From contig JAGFBZ010000719.1 of assembly GCA_018398805.1 (NCBI GenBank), forward strand, positions 21,363 through 85,362: a DNA stretch of 64,000 bases, written 5' to 3'. Made by a program: the position numbers and the translations under genes. Below are positions 37,001-44,941 of the stretch, piece after piece. Source of the stretch: Hirundichthys speculiger (lineage: Eukaryota; Chordata; Actinopteri; Beloniformes; Exocoetidae). The notes beneath the pieces are model-generated. The model did no database searches. It was not told where the DNA came from and saw nothing but the letters and a program-made list of their open reading frames with translations. The stretch's first letter is position 1; every line of letters starts with the position of its first letter.

Positions 37001-38380
37001 CTTTTATGTTTGCACTTTTATTCATGGTTAATGCCTTAAACAGAGTTCTCTTCAACCCTGATGTTTACTTTAGACACTTTATATTGGTTTGCAAACTTTG
37101 CACTACAAGGTTACAGATTTCAGAAAGTTGAAAAATAATTTGTGTTTATTTTTTATAGCTGAACTTCGGTGCAAAAATGTGTTTTTCCTCTCAGAAACTG
37201 TTGTGCACTTTTTAAAAAAATGTGAAAGCTACTGTACCTCTGTACCTACCTGTTTTTGCTGCACTAAAATGTATGTTTGTGACAGTTCAGCTAAATGTCC
37301 TTTCAAAATAAAGTTGAAAAGTAAGCAATGAAATTTTTGTCAATAACCGAAAACATACTTTATTATGGTATATCGTGATATATATCGTTATCGTGATATA
37401 AAATAGTCCATATCGTGATATATGATTTTTTTCCATATCGCCCAGCACTACCTCCCGCTATCAGCCATTTCCACCGACCGCTTCAGAACGGATCAAACCA
37501 AATGCAACGGGCCTTGGATCAACAGGCTTCTACTCCAGAACCGACATCATTCACCAGAACCGGCCACATTTTATTCAAAATAGCACGACTCCTTTAAAAC
37601 GACGCTTCCTCGCTGCCTTTTTAAAGTTTTTAATTGAATGAACGGTGAGCTGGATGGTTCTGAAGCCAGTTTTAATTAGTCAGTTAGTCGTTTTCTGTCT
37701 GCTTCGTGCCGACCAGGCAGGAGACGGAGTTGGAGGTAGCGGTCGCAGGTTCGACTCCCACCTGCCCATCTCCCCCTCCTCTCTCTCTCTCTCTCTCTCC
37801 TCCTCACTTTCCCGCCTCGCAGCTTTTGAAACCATAGGCTGGATTGAGACGGTCTGGACACTACGGAGGAGGGACGGTGAGTTTATCCGTCTGAGGGAGA
37901 TGAGACGAGGAGGAAGACCAACGACATTTATGGATGCGGTGACGGAGGACAGGAAGTTAGATGGAGGCAGATGATTCGCTGTGGAGGCTGACGGGAAAAG
38001 AAGATGATGCAGACAAATAATTCTCAACTAAAAGTTAAATATTTTCCATTGACCACAGGATGCATCTTCTGAGGTGGATGTTTGAGTTTTGGGGGTTCAG
38101 TAACTTTGTCAGTGGAATCATATTCATCCCTGCAGAGTTTTTTTTTCCTTTCAGTGGCTCTAACTTGTCTACTTTTATTGATTTATTTTAGTGATATAAA
38201 GGCTTCCAGGGAGAGGTTTAGACACCGAGACACCGTCTTACCTCCGACCTCCTCCATCCCTTCCAGCAGCATGTCTTTGGTAAAGGTTGATATCTGCCCG
38301 GTGAAAGACGACAGGCTCCCGCTGACCTGGCCCAGAGACTGGCCGAGGCCGGAGCCGAGTCCGCCCAGCCACGACGACAT
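8263..38380 (-). CDS. trip11: TRIP11 / GMAP-210, Golgi microtubule-associated golgin
   Basis: TRIP11 (GMAP-210) is a long coiled-coil tether of the cis-Golgi that captures curved vesicles, binds ARF1 and helps IFT20 traffic. Coding exons, all minus strand: 38242-38380, 33937-34013, 32737-32847, 31437-31739, 29067-29135, 28820-28985, 28390-28689, 27979-28077, 24346-24567, 21174-24204, 20940-21080, 19284-19477, 18977-19140, 18790-18893, 18579-18678, 15409-15490, 15076-15190, 10723-10845, 8552-8693, 8263-8468. They total about 5.89 kb, or 1,960 residues, close to human TRIP11 (about 1,980). The order is N-terminal lipid-packing helix, acidic and coiled-coil body, C-terminal ARF-binding GRAB region, then a tail ending LKDLLKQ. 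Phases agree at every junction except exon 7/8. Indels in exon 10 break the frame as sequenced. The acceptor of the last exon was chosen by phase and is weak. Confidence 0.95.
9218..9890. mobile_element. hAT-type MITE, family D
   Basis: A 673-bp element with ends TAGGCTTGGGCGGTAT and ATACCGCCCAACCCTA, flanked by the exact 8-bp duplication GTCTGGAG (9210-9217 and 9891-9898). It sits in trip11 intron 18 within a GGTGGTCTGGG-like low-complexity stretch (about 9170-10020). No transposase is seen. Confidence 0.82.
11206..11503. repeat. Poly-C run and short 14-bp tandem repeat
   Basis: A run of more than 20 C near 11206-11229 is followed, at about 11444-11503, by four copies of a 14-bp unit (GATGGACCCGGCCA). 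Both lie in the trip11 intron between exons 17 and 18. Confidence 0.85.
12458..13201. mobile_element. hAT-type MITE, family A copy 2, with nested family H piece
   Basis: The ends are TAGGGTTGTAGCGAT and ATCGCTCAGCTCTA. The target duplication is CAGTCAAC/CAGTCAGC (7 of 8). From 12625 to about 13117 the interior is replaced by the start of another hAT-type element (TAGGGGTGCACGATAACT), also found at 19522-20751. Its right end is missing and runs straight into family A sequence. Confidence 0.75.
13415..13782. mobile_element. hAT-type MITE, family B copy 1
   Basis: A 368-bp element with inverted ends TAGGGGTGAGTATTGGCAA and TTGCCAAATCG...CACCCCTA. The flanks GTACACAT/GTACCCAC match at 6 of 8. 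A larger reverse-orientation copy is at 26750-27753. Confidence 0.7.
14290..14570 (-). mobile_element. Degenerate Rex3/RTE-like LINE 3' end
   Basis: The minus-strand reading contains [19 protein letters not shown] and ends in a TGGATGGATGG tail. This parallels the LAWERFGVLPEELVEAAGG segment and GGAT tail of the clearer copy at 58017-58444. It is too short and decayed to be a gene. Confidence 0.55.
15076..15190 (-). CDS. trip11: trip11 exon 17: GRAB (ARF1-binding) region
   Basis: Encodes [18 protein letters not shown] followed by [20 protein letters not shown]. This is the GRIP-related ARF-binding segment of GMAP-210, which targets the C-terminal end of the golgin to Golgi membranes through ARF1-GTP. 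Splice sites and phases (2 in, 0 out) are clean. Confidence 0.93.
15491..16260. other. trip11: trip11 intron 15 (part), nothing recognised
   Basis: Ordinary AT-rich intron sequence between exon 16 and the next mobile element. I see no repeat boundary or gene. Confidence 0.4.
16261..17245. mobile_element. DNA transposon remnant, family G copy 1
   Basis: The right end is ATAGGACCCTA. The interior has many ACGGAATT motifs and a short open frame beginning [19 protein letters not shown] related copy lies at 41508-42830 and repeats the same frame start in decayed form. The left boundary and target duplication (CCTCAATA/CCTCATGG) are uncertain. Confidence 0.55.
17416..18496 (+). mobile_element. hAT-type element with BED zinc-finger remnant, family E
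   Basis: The ends are TAGGGATACGCTCGATTAG and AACATCCCTA, with flanks TTAGTTAC/TTCGTTAC (7 of 8). At about 17670-17810 the plus strand reads [18 protein letters not shown] followed by a His pair in MRNHIPLKH, a BED-type zinc finger as found at the N-terminus of hAT transposases. The catalytic part is absent, so it is a deletion derivative. Confidence 0.75.
18977..19140 (-). CDS. trip11: trip11 exon 13 with a GC splice donor
   Basis: Encodes [17 protein letters not shown] through [10 protein letters not shown]. The exon ends CAAG followed by GCAAGT, the classic GC-AG donor consensus, not GT. Phase 1 matches exon 14 exactly (G plus AAGAGAAAGCC gives [10 protein letters not shown]), so the GC donor is needed to keep the frame. 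Confidence 0.88.
19522..20751. mobile_element. hAT-type element, family H, full-length deletion derivative
   Basis: The ends are TGGGGGTGCATGATAACT and AGTTATCGTGCATCCCCA, with flanks GGGAAACA/GGGAATCA (7 of 8). Near 19990-20090 a decayed reading [11 protein letters not shown] resembles the first half of a BED finger. It is inserted in trip11 intron 11 only 44 bases upstream of the exon 12 acceptor. Confidence 0.78.
21174..24204 (-). CDS. trip11: trip11 exon 10: main coiled-coil exon
   Basis: This 3,031-base exon encodes about half the protein. It runs from [20 protein letters not shown] to MLKDKEQ and is continuous coiled coil with segments such as [13 protein letters not shown] and [20 protein letters not shown]. 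Its length is one base over a multiple of three. I see three local indels against the family reading: two extra bases near the VLNE codons (about 22,410), a GGAA duplication just before the KEAAL codons (about 22,350), which together restore the frame, and one extra base near 21,530, where VKEE should run into LESLQ. Removing seven bases gives an open frame. Confidence 0.9.
24976..26562. mobile_element. hAT-type MITE, family A copy 3, with nested element
   Basis: The ends are TAGAGCTGAGCGATTT and GATCGCTACAGCCCTA, with an exact duplication CTCCTGCC at 24968-24975 and 26563-26570. A second element (25017-26142) is inserted inside it. It lies in trip11 intron 8-9. Confidence 0.85.
25017..26142. 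mobile_element. hAT-type element nested in family A copy 3
   Basis: The ends are TAGTGCTGGGCAAGTTAACG and CGTTGCCCAGCCCTA, with flanks ATATTGAT/ATATCAAT (6 of 8). The segment at about 25060-25275 is a further insertion: an (ATT)n run and a LINE/SINE-like tail ending in an AATTC-rich repeat. Confidence 0.7.
26750..27753. mobile_element. hAT-type MITE, family B copy 2, with nested family C
   Basis: The ends are TAGGGGTGTGAAAAAAAA and TTGCCAATACTCACCCTA, in reverse orientation to the copy at 13415-13782. The target duplication is CTGGTGAT/CTGGTGAG (7 of 8). The family C element at 26836-27476 sits inside it. Confidence 0.82.
26836..27476. mobile_element. hAT-type MITE, family C copy 1
   Basis: A 641-bp element with ends TAGTGCTGGGCGATATGG and CATATTGCCCAGCACTA and an exact duplication GCTCCTAA (26828-26835 and 27477-27484). 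It is nested in family B copy 2 and in opposite orientation to the copy at 36820-37450. Confidence 0.88.
29136..30142. other. trip11: trip11 intron 4 (part), nothing recognised
   Basis: AT-rich intron sequence upstream of exon 5 (minus strand sense). Apart from short AT runs near 29760, no repeat or gene could be recognised. Confidence 0.4.
30143..31273. mobile_element. hAT-type element, family F
   Basis: A 1,131-bp element with ends TAGGGATGGAACGGTTAGCG and ATATCGTTACATCCCTA and an exact 8-bp duplication CTTCACAC (30135-30142 and 31274-31281). It contains no intact transposase. Confidence 0.83.
31900..32560. repeat. AT-rich intron stretch with ATT and ATCC microsatellites
   Basis: Imperfect (ATT)n/(AAT)n runs from about 31960 to 32345, and a (TCTA)n/(TCCA)n tract at about 32497-32548, inside trip11 intron 3. 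Confidence 0.85.
33047..33328. mobile_element. hAT-type fragment with CAGTGATTCCC end
   Basis: The right end reads GTGGGCC...TTTGGGAATCACTG, the reverse complement of the CAGTGATTCCCAAAGTGTG end seen complete at 40268-40627. The left end is approximate. Related sequence also lies at about 41068-41325. Confidence 0.65.
34822..35948. mobile_element. hAT-type MITE, family A copy 4, with nested TA-type element
   Basis: The ends are CAGGGCTGTAGCGATACA and ATCGCTCAGCTCTA, with an exact duplication AGTGTGAC (34814-34821 and 35949-35956). A second element with ends CAGTGATCCCTT and AAGGGATCACTG occupies 34887-35575. It is followed by TA, with CA on the left, compatible with a TA-targeting (Tc1/mariner-like) transposon with one mutated flank. 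Confidence 0.83.
36820..37450. mobile_element. hAT-type MITE, family C copy 2
   Basis: A 631-bp element with ends TAGTGCTGGGCGATATGA and CCATATCGCCCAGCACTA and an exact duplication CCTCCCGC (36812-36819 and 37451-37458). It lies in trip11 intron 1, inverted with respect to the copy at 26836-27476. Confidence 0.88.
37690..37990 (+). mobile_element. SINE/LINE-like remnant
   Basis: GCAGGTTCGACTCCC near 37745 resembles a tRNA B box. Further on, the reading [19 protein letters not shown] resembles the basic C-terminal tail of a non-LTR reverse transcriptase protein. A CT microsatellite lies between. The family cannot be assigned from sequence alone. Confidence 0.35.
38242..38380 (-). CDS. trip11: trip11 exon 1: lipid-packing (ALPS) N-terminus
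   Basis: The start is the ATG at 38378-38380. It opens [18 protein letters not shown], a Gly/Ser/Thr-rich amphipathic stretch of about 38 residues known in GMAP-210 as the ALPS motif that senses curved membranes. The donor is GGAG followed by GTAAG and the exon ends in phase 1. An earlier in-frame ATG at 38408-38410 would add ten residues, but the family start matches the second. Confidence 0.93.
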
Positions 38381-38960
38381 CCTCGGCGGAGGCGAACCGA
38401 CCACAAACACGAGCTAAAACACAAACACCGACCGGAGGCAGCGGCCGGGGAGGAAGCGCGGCGGAGCTGGCCTCGTTTCTGAGTCGAAGTGAGGCAAACG
38501 TCGGCCCGGTCATGAAGCTCCGCTGTCGGTTCCGGGCAGAAGAAACGCAGCCGAGTCCAGAGTCTGGACTCCCGGAGTCCAACGAGCTTGACTTCGGCTC
38601 TGACAGAGACGCTGACCGGCTAGCAACAGCTGCTCCGCCGCACGAAGGAATCCGTCGAGACGAGCGACTCACGCGGCGTCACATGACCCGTCCGGGCGGC
38701 CGTTGCCACAGATTCGGGCTCTGGGTCGGAGCCGGTGCCGTCCGCGGCCGGTTTTGGGTCTGAACTCGGCGGGTTGGCGCGGCTGTAAACACCTCAAAGT
38801 GCCACATCAACTGCAGCCATTATCGACTCCGCTCCGCTGTCGGCTTCTACGTGGACACCGAACGCGGCGGCGCTGCATTGTGGGATACCTGGAGGACCAA
38901 CAAAGTCAAGGTGCGTTCAAGGGCCTACAGAACGAGTCGGACACTCGCGATTCGAAATGA
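38381..38960 (-). promoter_or_regulatory. trip11: trip11 CpG-rich promoter / 5' UTR
   Basis: A GC- and CpG-rich block surrounds exon 1 and extends about 500 bases upstream, typical of a housekeeping promoter. No TATA box is evident. Open frames in this block on both strands are compositional and not supported as genes. Confidence 0.55.
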
Positions 38961-40267
38961 ATCTGACTCGGAATTGCTTAACTGATGGTGTTTAAGCCTC
39001 ATTACAATACACAAATACACAAAAACAATCGGTGAGGTACTGTACTGTTAAGGTTTCGGGTTCTTTAAAGGGGAGAAAGGAAATACATACATACTTAAAA
39101 AATACTACTAATAATAATAATAGTATTAAAATAGTAACAATAAAATATGAATTAAAATTAAAATAAAAACGGGGGTGGGGGGGGGGGCTCATTTCAAATT
39201 CCAACAGTTTCCTAGCCTTCTACTTCAATATTATTACTTCCAAGAAAGTAACAAAACCTGTACCAGATCCTCCAAAACTTGTCTAGCTTGTCCTTTTGTG
39301 GTATAACTTATTCTCTCCAGAGCGAAATAAAAGCACATTCCTTTCAACCAATGTGCCAAAACACAGGACACCTCTGTCTTCCATTCCTTGGCCAGACTGC
39401 ATTTAGCCTCCAAAAAACAAAAATTTAAATGAGTCAGCCTGTTTAATCTTTAATAATTATGACCAATGTGGGACCATTAAAGTAGTAAATGATTATAAAC
39501 TAGCTACCTCTCAAAATTGAGCTAATTACAACAACCACACCATATTTGGTACTAGTTCTGTTTTAACATTCTAATAATATTATGTAAAAAAAAAAAATAT
39601 ATGTTTAATATAGAATTTGAATAAAGTGTCCTTTTAGCCTTCCAAATAAAATACTCAGTATGCTTGGATTATTCTCCAGGAAGCTCCAGACATCAACAGT
39701 TAGTTCTGTTAAGGCTGTGCAATTGATCAGAAATTGATTGAAACCATCATTCAGAAGCTGTAACAGACATAATTTTGTCCATGTCAGTTATTTTTTTTTG
39801 TCCAAAATATTCATTAAAGTCCCATTAATTGTGCATTTGTGCACATTTCCCTTCAATTCAGTTCAATTCAACTTTATCTGTTTTAGTGTCTATTACAATA
39901 CAAGTTGTCTCTTTTCAGAGACCCAGAGCATGACTCCCGAGCAAATATTATAACCCATAACTAATATTATTTGATCTTAAAAAAACAATGGCAAGTATAA
40001 AAATAAATAATAATAATTAAAAAAAAAAAAAAAAAACTCCTGTTGCAGAAGAAAAACCTTTCAGCCAAACAGTGACAAGGAAAAAGTCCCCTTGAAGAGG
40101 AAAAGACCTTGAACAGGACCCGGATCATGTAGGCGAACTCTTTCTCTGGATAAAATAACCCACTTGTTATAGTCGAGCATATTTAGAGCAAAAACTTCTT
40201 AAAGGTTTTTCTTAAAGCTGTAGTCTTGAAGCAAGTCTCCAACAATGTGAAAGACTGGCCTCTAAAC
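38961..40267. other. Intergenic, retroelement tail near 39850-40160
   Basis: Mostly AT-rich DNA. At about 39850-40160 there is a common fish repeat end with TTCAATTCAATTCAA and an AAGGAAAAAGTCCCCTTGAAG motif; a related copy is read on the opposite strand at about 56085-56215. No gene is seen. Confidence 0.45.
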
Positions 40268-40627
40268 CAGTGATTCCCAAAGTGTGGGCCGCGGCCCCCT
40301 GGTGGGCCGTCGTGGGACTGCAGGTGGGCCGTGAGAGGTCATTAAAATTAAATTAATGTGTTTTAAATCCTTGATCTTTTTTTAATATGTTTTTAATGAC
40401 TGTAAAATATTTATGACATGATTAACAAAACATTAAGAAGTAATAAAGCAAACCAGTTAAGTGTTATTCTACTGACATCTTAACTTTGTTGACCCCTCAC
40501 ATTAATATCAGATCATGGTTCCTTGTCCTGTATGTTGATCACAGTTGTGATTAAAGGTTTCGGTGGGCTGCAGAGACTTTTCACATTTCAAATTGGGCCT
40601 TGGTATTCTGAAGTGTGGGAATAGCTG
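40268..40627. mobile_element. hAT-type MITE with CAGTGATTCCC ends
   Basis: A 360-bp element with ends CAGTGATTCCCAAAGTGTGG and GTGTGGGAATAGCTG and an exact duplication CTCTAAAC (40260-40267 and 40628-40635). It is a complete non-autonomous copy. Confidence 0.85.
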
Positions 40628-41067
40628 CTCTAAACTATCACCTGGTTCAGGTGAGAAACTTCCCTCACTCACATGACGTGAAAGAAGCAGTTCCCTTATC
40701 TTGATCGTGATTGGCCAAGAGGCTCACGTGCACCAACGCTGCGTCATTAGGAAGAGGATTCTGACGGCTCCGACAGTCACGGGGGTGACATACTTTGATT
40801 CAAAACGGCAACTGGTTTTGCAGGTATGTTAAAGGAAGGATGAGGGGTTTGTGGATGATGTCACACCTGCTGATACCTGCTGATAAACAAGATCAAGTCC
40901 ACCCCCACTGCGACCAGTTCAGCATGAACTGTACCAGCAGAAATGGCTGTGAATGGGAGATTTTTACTGAAGGTGACCAAGTGCTCCACATTAAAAATCA
41001 TGCTGAATCCCAATCTTTGATCAATTATCACCACCACCCCCCCTCTTGATGACGTGAGATGAGCTAC

Positions 41068-41325
41068 GTTCCGATATCAATGTGAGGGCCGAACAAAAAG
41101 GTGACACCTGTCATAGGACGGTAAAATAACACTCAGTTGGTTTGTTTTATTACTTTTAAATATTTTTTAAAATCATGTCGTAAATATTTTACAGTGATTA
41201 AAACCATATTTATGAAATCAAGGATTTAATATATTTGATTATTTTGAATGACCTCTCGTGGCCTACCTGCAGTACCACAAGGGCCCACTAGGGGGCCGCG
41301 GCCCACACTTTGGGAATCTCTAAAA
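41068..41325. mobile_element. Partial hAT-type copy related to 40268-40627
   Basis: The reverse-complement end (GGGCCGCGGCCCACACTTTG) is present, with the matching internal TTATTACTT segment. The outer boundary on the left is not defined. Confidence 0.55.
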
Positions 41326-41507
41326 TGGATGATGTATTTTTATTGTAATAGAACTGTATTCAGAAATATGTTAAATATTGAAAATCAATCCAGTGTGTAA
41401 TTCATATTCAGAATTCTTGAAATGGCCACATGTCTGTTTTTAAGAGAGGCAAACTGGTCAATCACTGTTGTGACTCAGATGCAGAGGCCTGTCTTTTTCA
41501 ATAGACA

Positions 41508-42830
41508 TAGAGCCCCGTGGAACTGGGATTAAGAACGGAATTCACTTTAAATCCGCAATGTAATAGAACTGAACGGCAGTTTGCGTAAATTAGTTCTTTT
41601 TTTAATCCGGACTAAAAGGAACTTTTCTTTCGACAAAATGTTCCAAGAGGGGTCACTAAAAGGAGGGGACACTCTAGCTTCTCTGCCCCCGATTTACTTA
41701 TTAACCAAAGAATAAAAAAAATACATAATAATAATAATAATCCAAAGAACACACGTCAAAGTGGCCATCTGAGAAACCGGCGAAGAAGCGAAGGAACTAG
41801 CGGTTTACTCCCAGGTTCAGGACAGAGCAGTTTCTCCGAGATTATTATGTGTCTGGTGATTCAATGTTCTGAAAGTTTTGCCAACACACAGTTGGATGGA
41901 CACGAAAAGATACGAGCGAGGATCACTGAGTGAGTGAAAAGCACAGACGTAAAAAGGCGAGAATCACTTACTGAACTAAACACAAAGAGGATGACAATTA
42001 TGCATTTAAACGGCGATGTCTGTAATAGCTGGAAAACCTAAATAAAAACAAACAAGAAAAAAAAAACCCACACACAGACACACAACCAGTGGTCAGTGCT
42101 TAGGATTTCATAGTATCTACATCAGCTGTAGTAAATAAAGTTTCTCCTGTTATCAGACACAGTTTGTCATGTTGTTGCCCCCTTAAAATTACCACGTGGC
42201 AACAGCTCTCCTTTTTTTGTCTTTATTTGAGCTCCAAAAAGTTTGTTACATTTTTACACACAAAAACGGTCCCCTGTGAATAACAAATATGAAATGAGTA
42301 TTTAGGATTAAGTCGTGAACGGCTAAAAACAAAAAAAAAACACTTACACGTCCCACAGTAGATCTAAGCATCAAGCTGGTACCTGCATCGCAACCCATCT
42401 CACCTGAGAGTGATTGTGGGCCTGCTTATAAGCATAAATACTGGGTCACGTGACGTCGACTTCCGTTTGATAAAACCAGATATGACATTAATACAGTGAT
42501 TTAAGATCAGTGAATCTAACTGTTCCTTTGCCATCACCAAACAGATTCCAGGTGGATTAAAGAAAATATTTAAAGTGCACAAAAAAAATAGGTTGGCTAC
42601 AATGACACACCTGAAGAAATGTCAAGTACGTTAAACAAGTTAAAACGATTATTTTACTGCTGTTGCAATTCCTTTATTTTTTGCACTTTAAATGGATTTT
42701 ACCTATTTGAGTTATTTTTTTCTTAGTTATTTCATAAAAAGAACTTTTGAAATGTTTTTGTTTGTCAAAAAAACGAATGTTTTGTTGGACACAGTATGTG
42801 TAAAAGTATGAAAACATTAAAGTTTACAGT
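41508..42830. mobile_element. DNA transposon remnant, family G copy 2
   Basis: Shares long stretches with 16261-17245: the ACGGAATTCACTTTAAAT opening, the GAGAAACCGGCGAAGAAGC segment and the TTGCACTTTAAATGGATTT segment. The homology is interrupted near 42150-42600 by unrelated sequence. The ends are approximate. Confidence 0.55.
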
Positions 42831-43025
42831 TATAAAAGCTTCTGCAGGTCTAAAGTCTCCCTCTGCAGGAACTTGTGGAGTCCTTCGGTTACAGACAGAA
42901 GTGACTGAGACATCAGTAGTGCAAAGACTGCTGGGAACTTGTAGAACTTTTCTCTGAGACCAGAGCAAAGTGATTCTTAAGTTTTCTTTCATTGTAAATT
43001 CAGTAGATTTTGATTTTAATTCAGC

Positions 43026-44545
43026 TGGTCAATTCTTCTGTTAATTCATCAACATCACCCCAAAAAGAAAAGTTCAAAATAGAGAATAATTAGAAAAAAA
43101 GTCAATGTCAGATTGAACTATTGTATTTTATAGATAGATCTTTTCAATGCACATTTAAAAATGTTTTAACATGAATTAAAAAAACAAAAAAAAAGAGTGA
43201 ATTATTTTCATTGAACCATGATCTGTGAGAGGTAAAGAGTAACAATGCACAAAATACTGACTGAAATAGTTAGTGATGGAGTTAATAATGACATATAAAC
43301 AGTGTTTATTGTGAGTTTAGTTTTTAGACACTTTTGAATGATCAAACATTTCCCGGGTCAATTCAATTCAATTCAATTTTATTTGTATAATGTCTGTTAC
43401 AATGTCAGTTGTCTCTAGGTGCTTTAGATCTAGAGCCAGGCCATCGCAGGGCCACATATAGACAAACAACCACTCACACTCACTCCTACGGGCAATTTAG
43501 AATTACTAATTAACCTAACATGCATGTCTTTGGACTGTGGGAGGAAACCGGATCACCCGGAGGAAACCCATGCAAGCACTATGAGGCTAATTACTAATTA
43601 ACCTAACATGCACGTCTTTGGACTGTGGGAGGAAACCGGATCACCCGGAGGAAACCCATGCAAGCACTATGAGGCTAATTACTAATTAACCTAACATGCA
43701 CGTCTTTGGACTGTGGGAGGAAACCGGATCACCCGGAGGAAACCCATGCAAGCACTATGAGGCTAATTACTAATTAACCTAACATGCACGTCTTTGGACT
43801 GTGGGAGGAAACCGGATCACCCGGAGGAAACCCACGCAAGCACTATGAGGCTAATTACTAATTAACCTAACATGCACGTCTTTGGACTGTGGGAGGAAAC
43901 CGGATCACCCGGAGGAAACCCCATGCAAGCACTATGAGGCTAATTACTAATTAACCTAACATGCACGTCTTTGGACTGTGGGAGGAAACCGGATCACCCG
44001 GAGGAAACCCATGCAAGCACTATGAGGCTAATTACTAATTAACCTAACATGCACGTCTTTGGACTGTGGGAGGAAACCGGATCACCCGGAGGAAACCCAT
44101 GCAAGCACTATGAGGCTAATTACTAATTAACCTAACATGCACGTCTTTGGACTGTGGGAGGAAACCGGATCACCCGGAGGAAACCCATGCAAGCACTATG
44201 AGGCTAATTACTAATTAACCTAACATGCACGTCTTTGGACTGTGGGAGGAAACCGGATCACCCGGAGGAAACCCACGCAAGCACTATGAGGCTAATTACT
44301 AATTAACCTAACATGCACGTCTTTGGACTGTGGGAGGAAACCGGATCACCCGGAGGAAACCCATGCAAGCACTATGAGGCTAATTACTAATTAACCTAAC
44401 ATGCACGTCTTTGGACTGTGGGAGGAAACCGGAGCACCCGGAGGAAACCCACGCAAGCGCTGTGAGGCAACAGTGCTAACCACTAAGCCACAGTGCTGCC
44501 CCGAGCAAATATCATTAACTAAAAATATAATATTAAATCCTAAAC
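43026..44545. repeat. Left arm of inverted duplication, with 88-bp array
   Basis: The reverse complement of this block matches 56215-56950 almost end to end. Inside it, 43500-44465 holds 11 copies of an 88-bp unit (containing CATGCACGTCTTTGGACTGT), nearly identical. The unit comes from a widespread fish tRNA-like repeat with TTAGTGGTTAGCACTG; the right arm has only two copies. Confidence 0.9.
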
Positions 44546-44941
44546 AGAACCCTTGTTCTGAGACAAACACTCGTATCTCACGCTCAGCAGATCACAATTG
44601 GCTGGAAACATGTCACATGGGAACAGATGCCTTTAGGGTTCCAGGCAAGTTTCTCTCCTATTTGAACTTGAGTCACAGGCTCAGAAGTGACAGCTGCCAC
44701 AGAAGTTGCAAAACTGCTTCGTCTTCCTTTGATGTGAACTTGTGATATGTTTCCACTTTTACTCGTTGGTGATGAGATGGGTACGTCCTGAATGTTTCCA
44801 ATGCACACTTGTCTTTCAATGAAAGTGACTGCATCACTTGACGTTGATGTTTCTCCTGTATGTCATAAGCTGCTTATGTCATTTCTTCTTTACTTTGGAA
44901 AATTTTGTAGAAGAACCAACTATGTTTAGTTTCTAACCGTC
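44546..44941. other. 3' flank of the active HIPK-like kinase
   Basis: Sequence just past the stop codon of the minus-strand kinase. A short minus-strand frame at 44584-44808 (…SFATSVAAVTSEPVTQVQIG…) has a Ser/Thr/Val composition reminiscent of the repeat tail of the sister gene. The resemblance is weak and unproven. Confidence 0.35.

Noticed and set aside
38512..38960. Plus-strand frames just upstream of trip11 as a divergent gene
   Set aside because: They lie in CpG-rich sequence with no recognisable domain or splice pattern.
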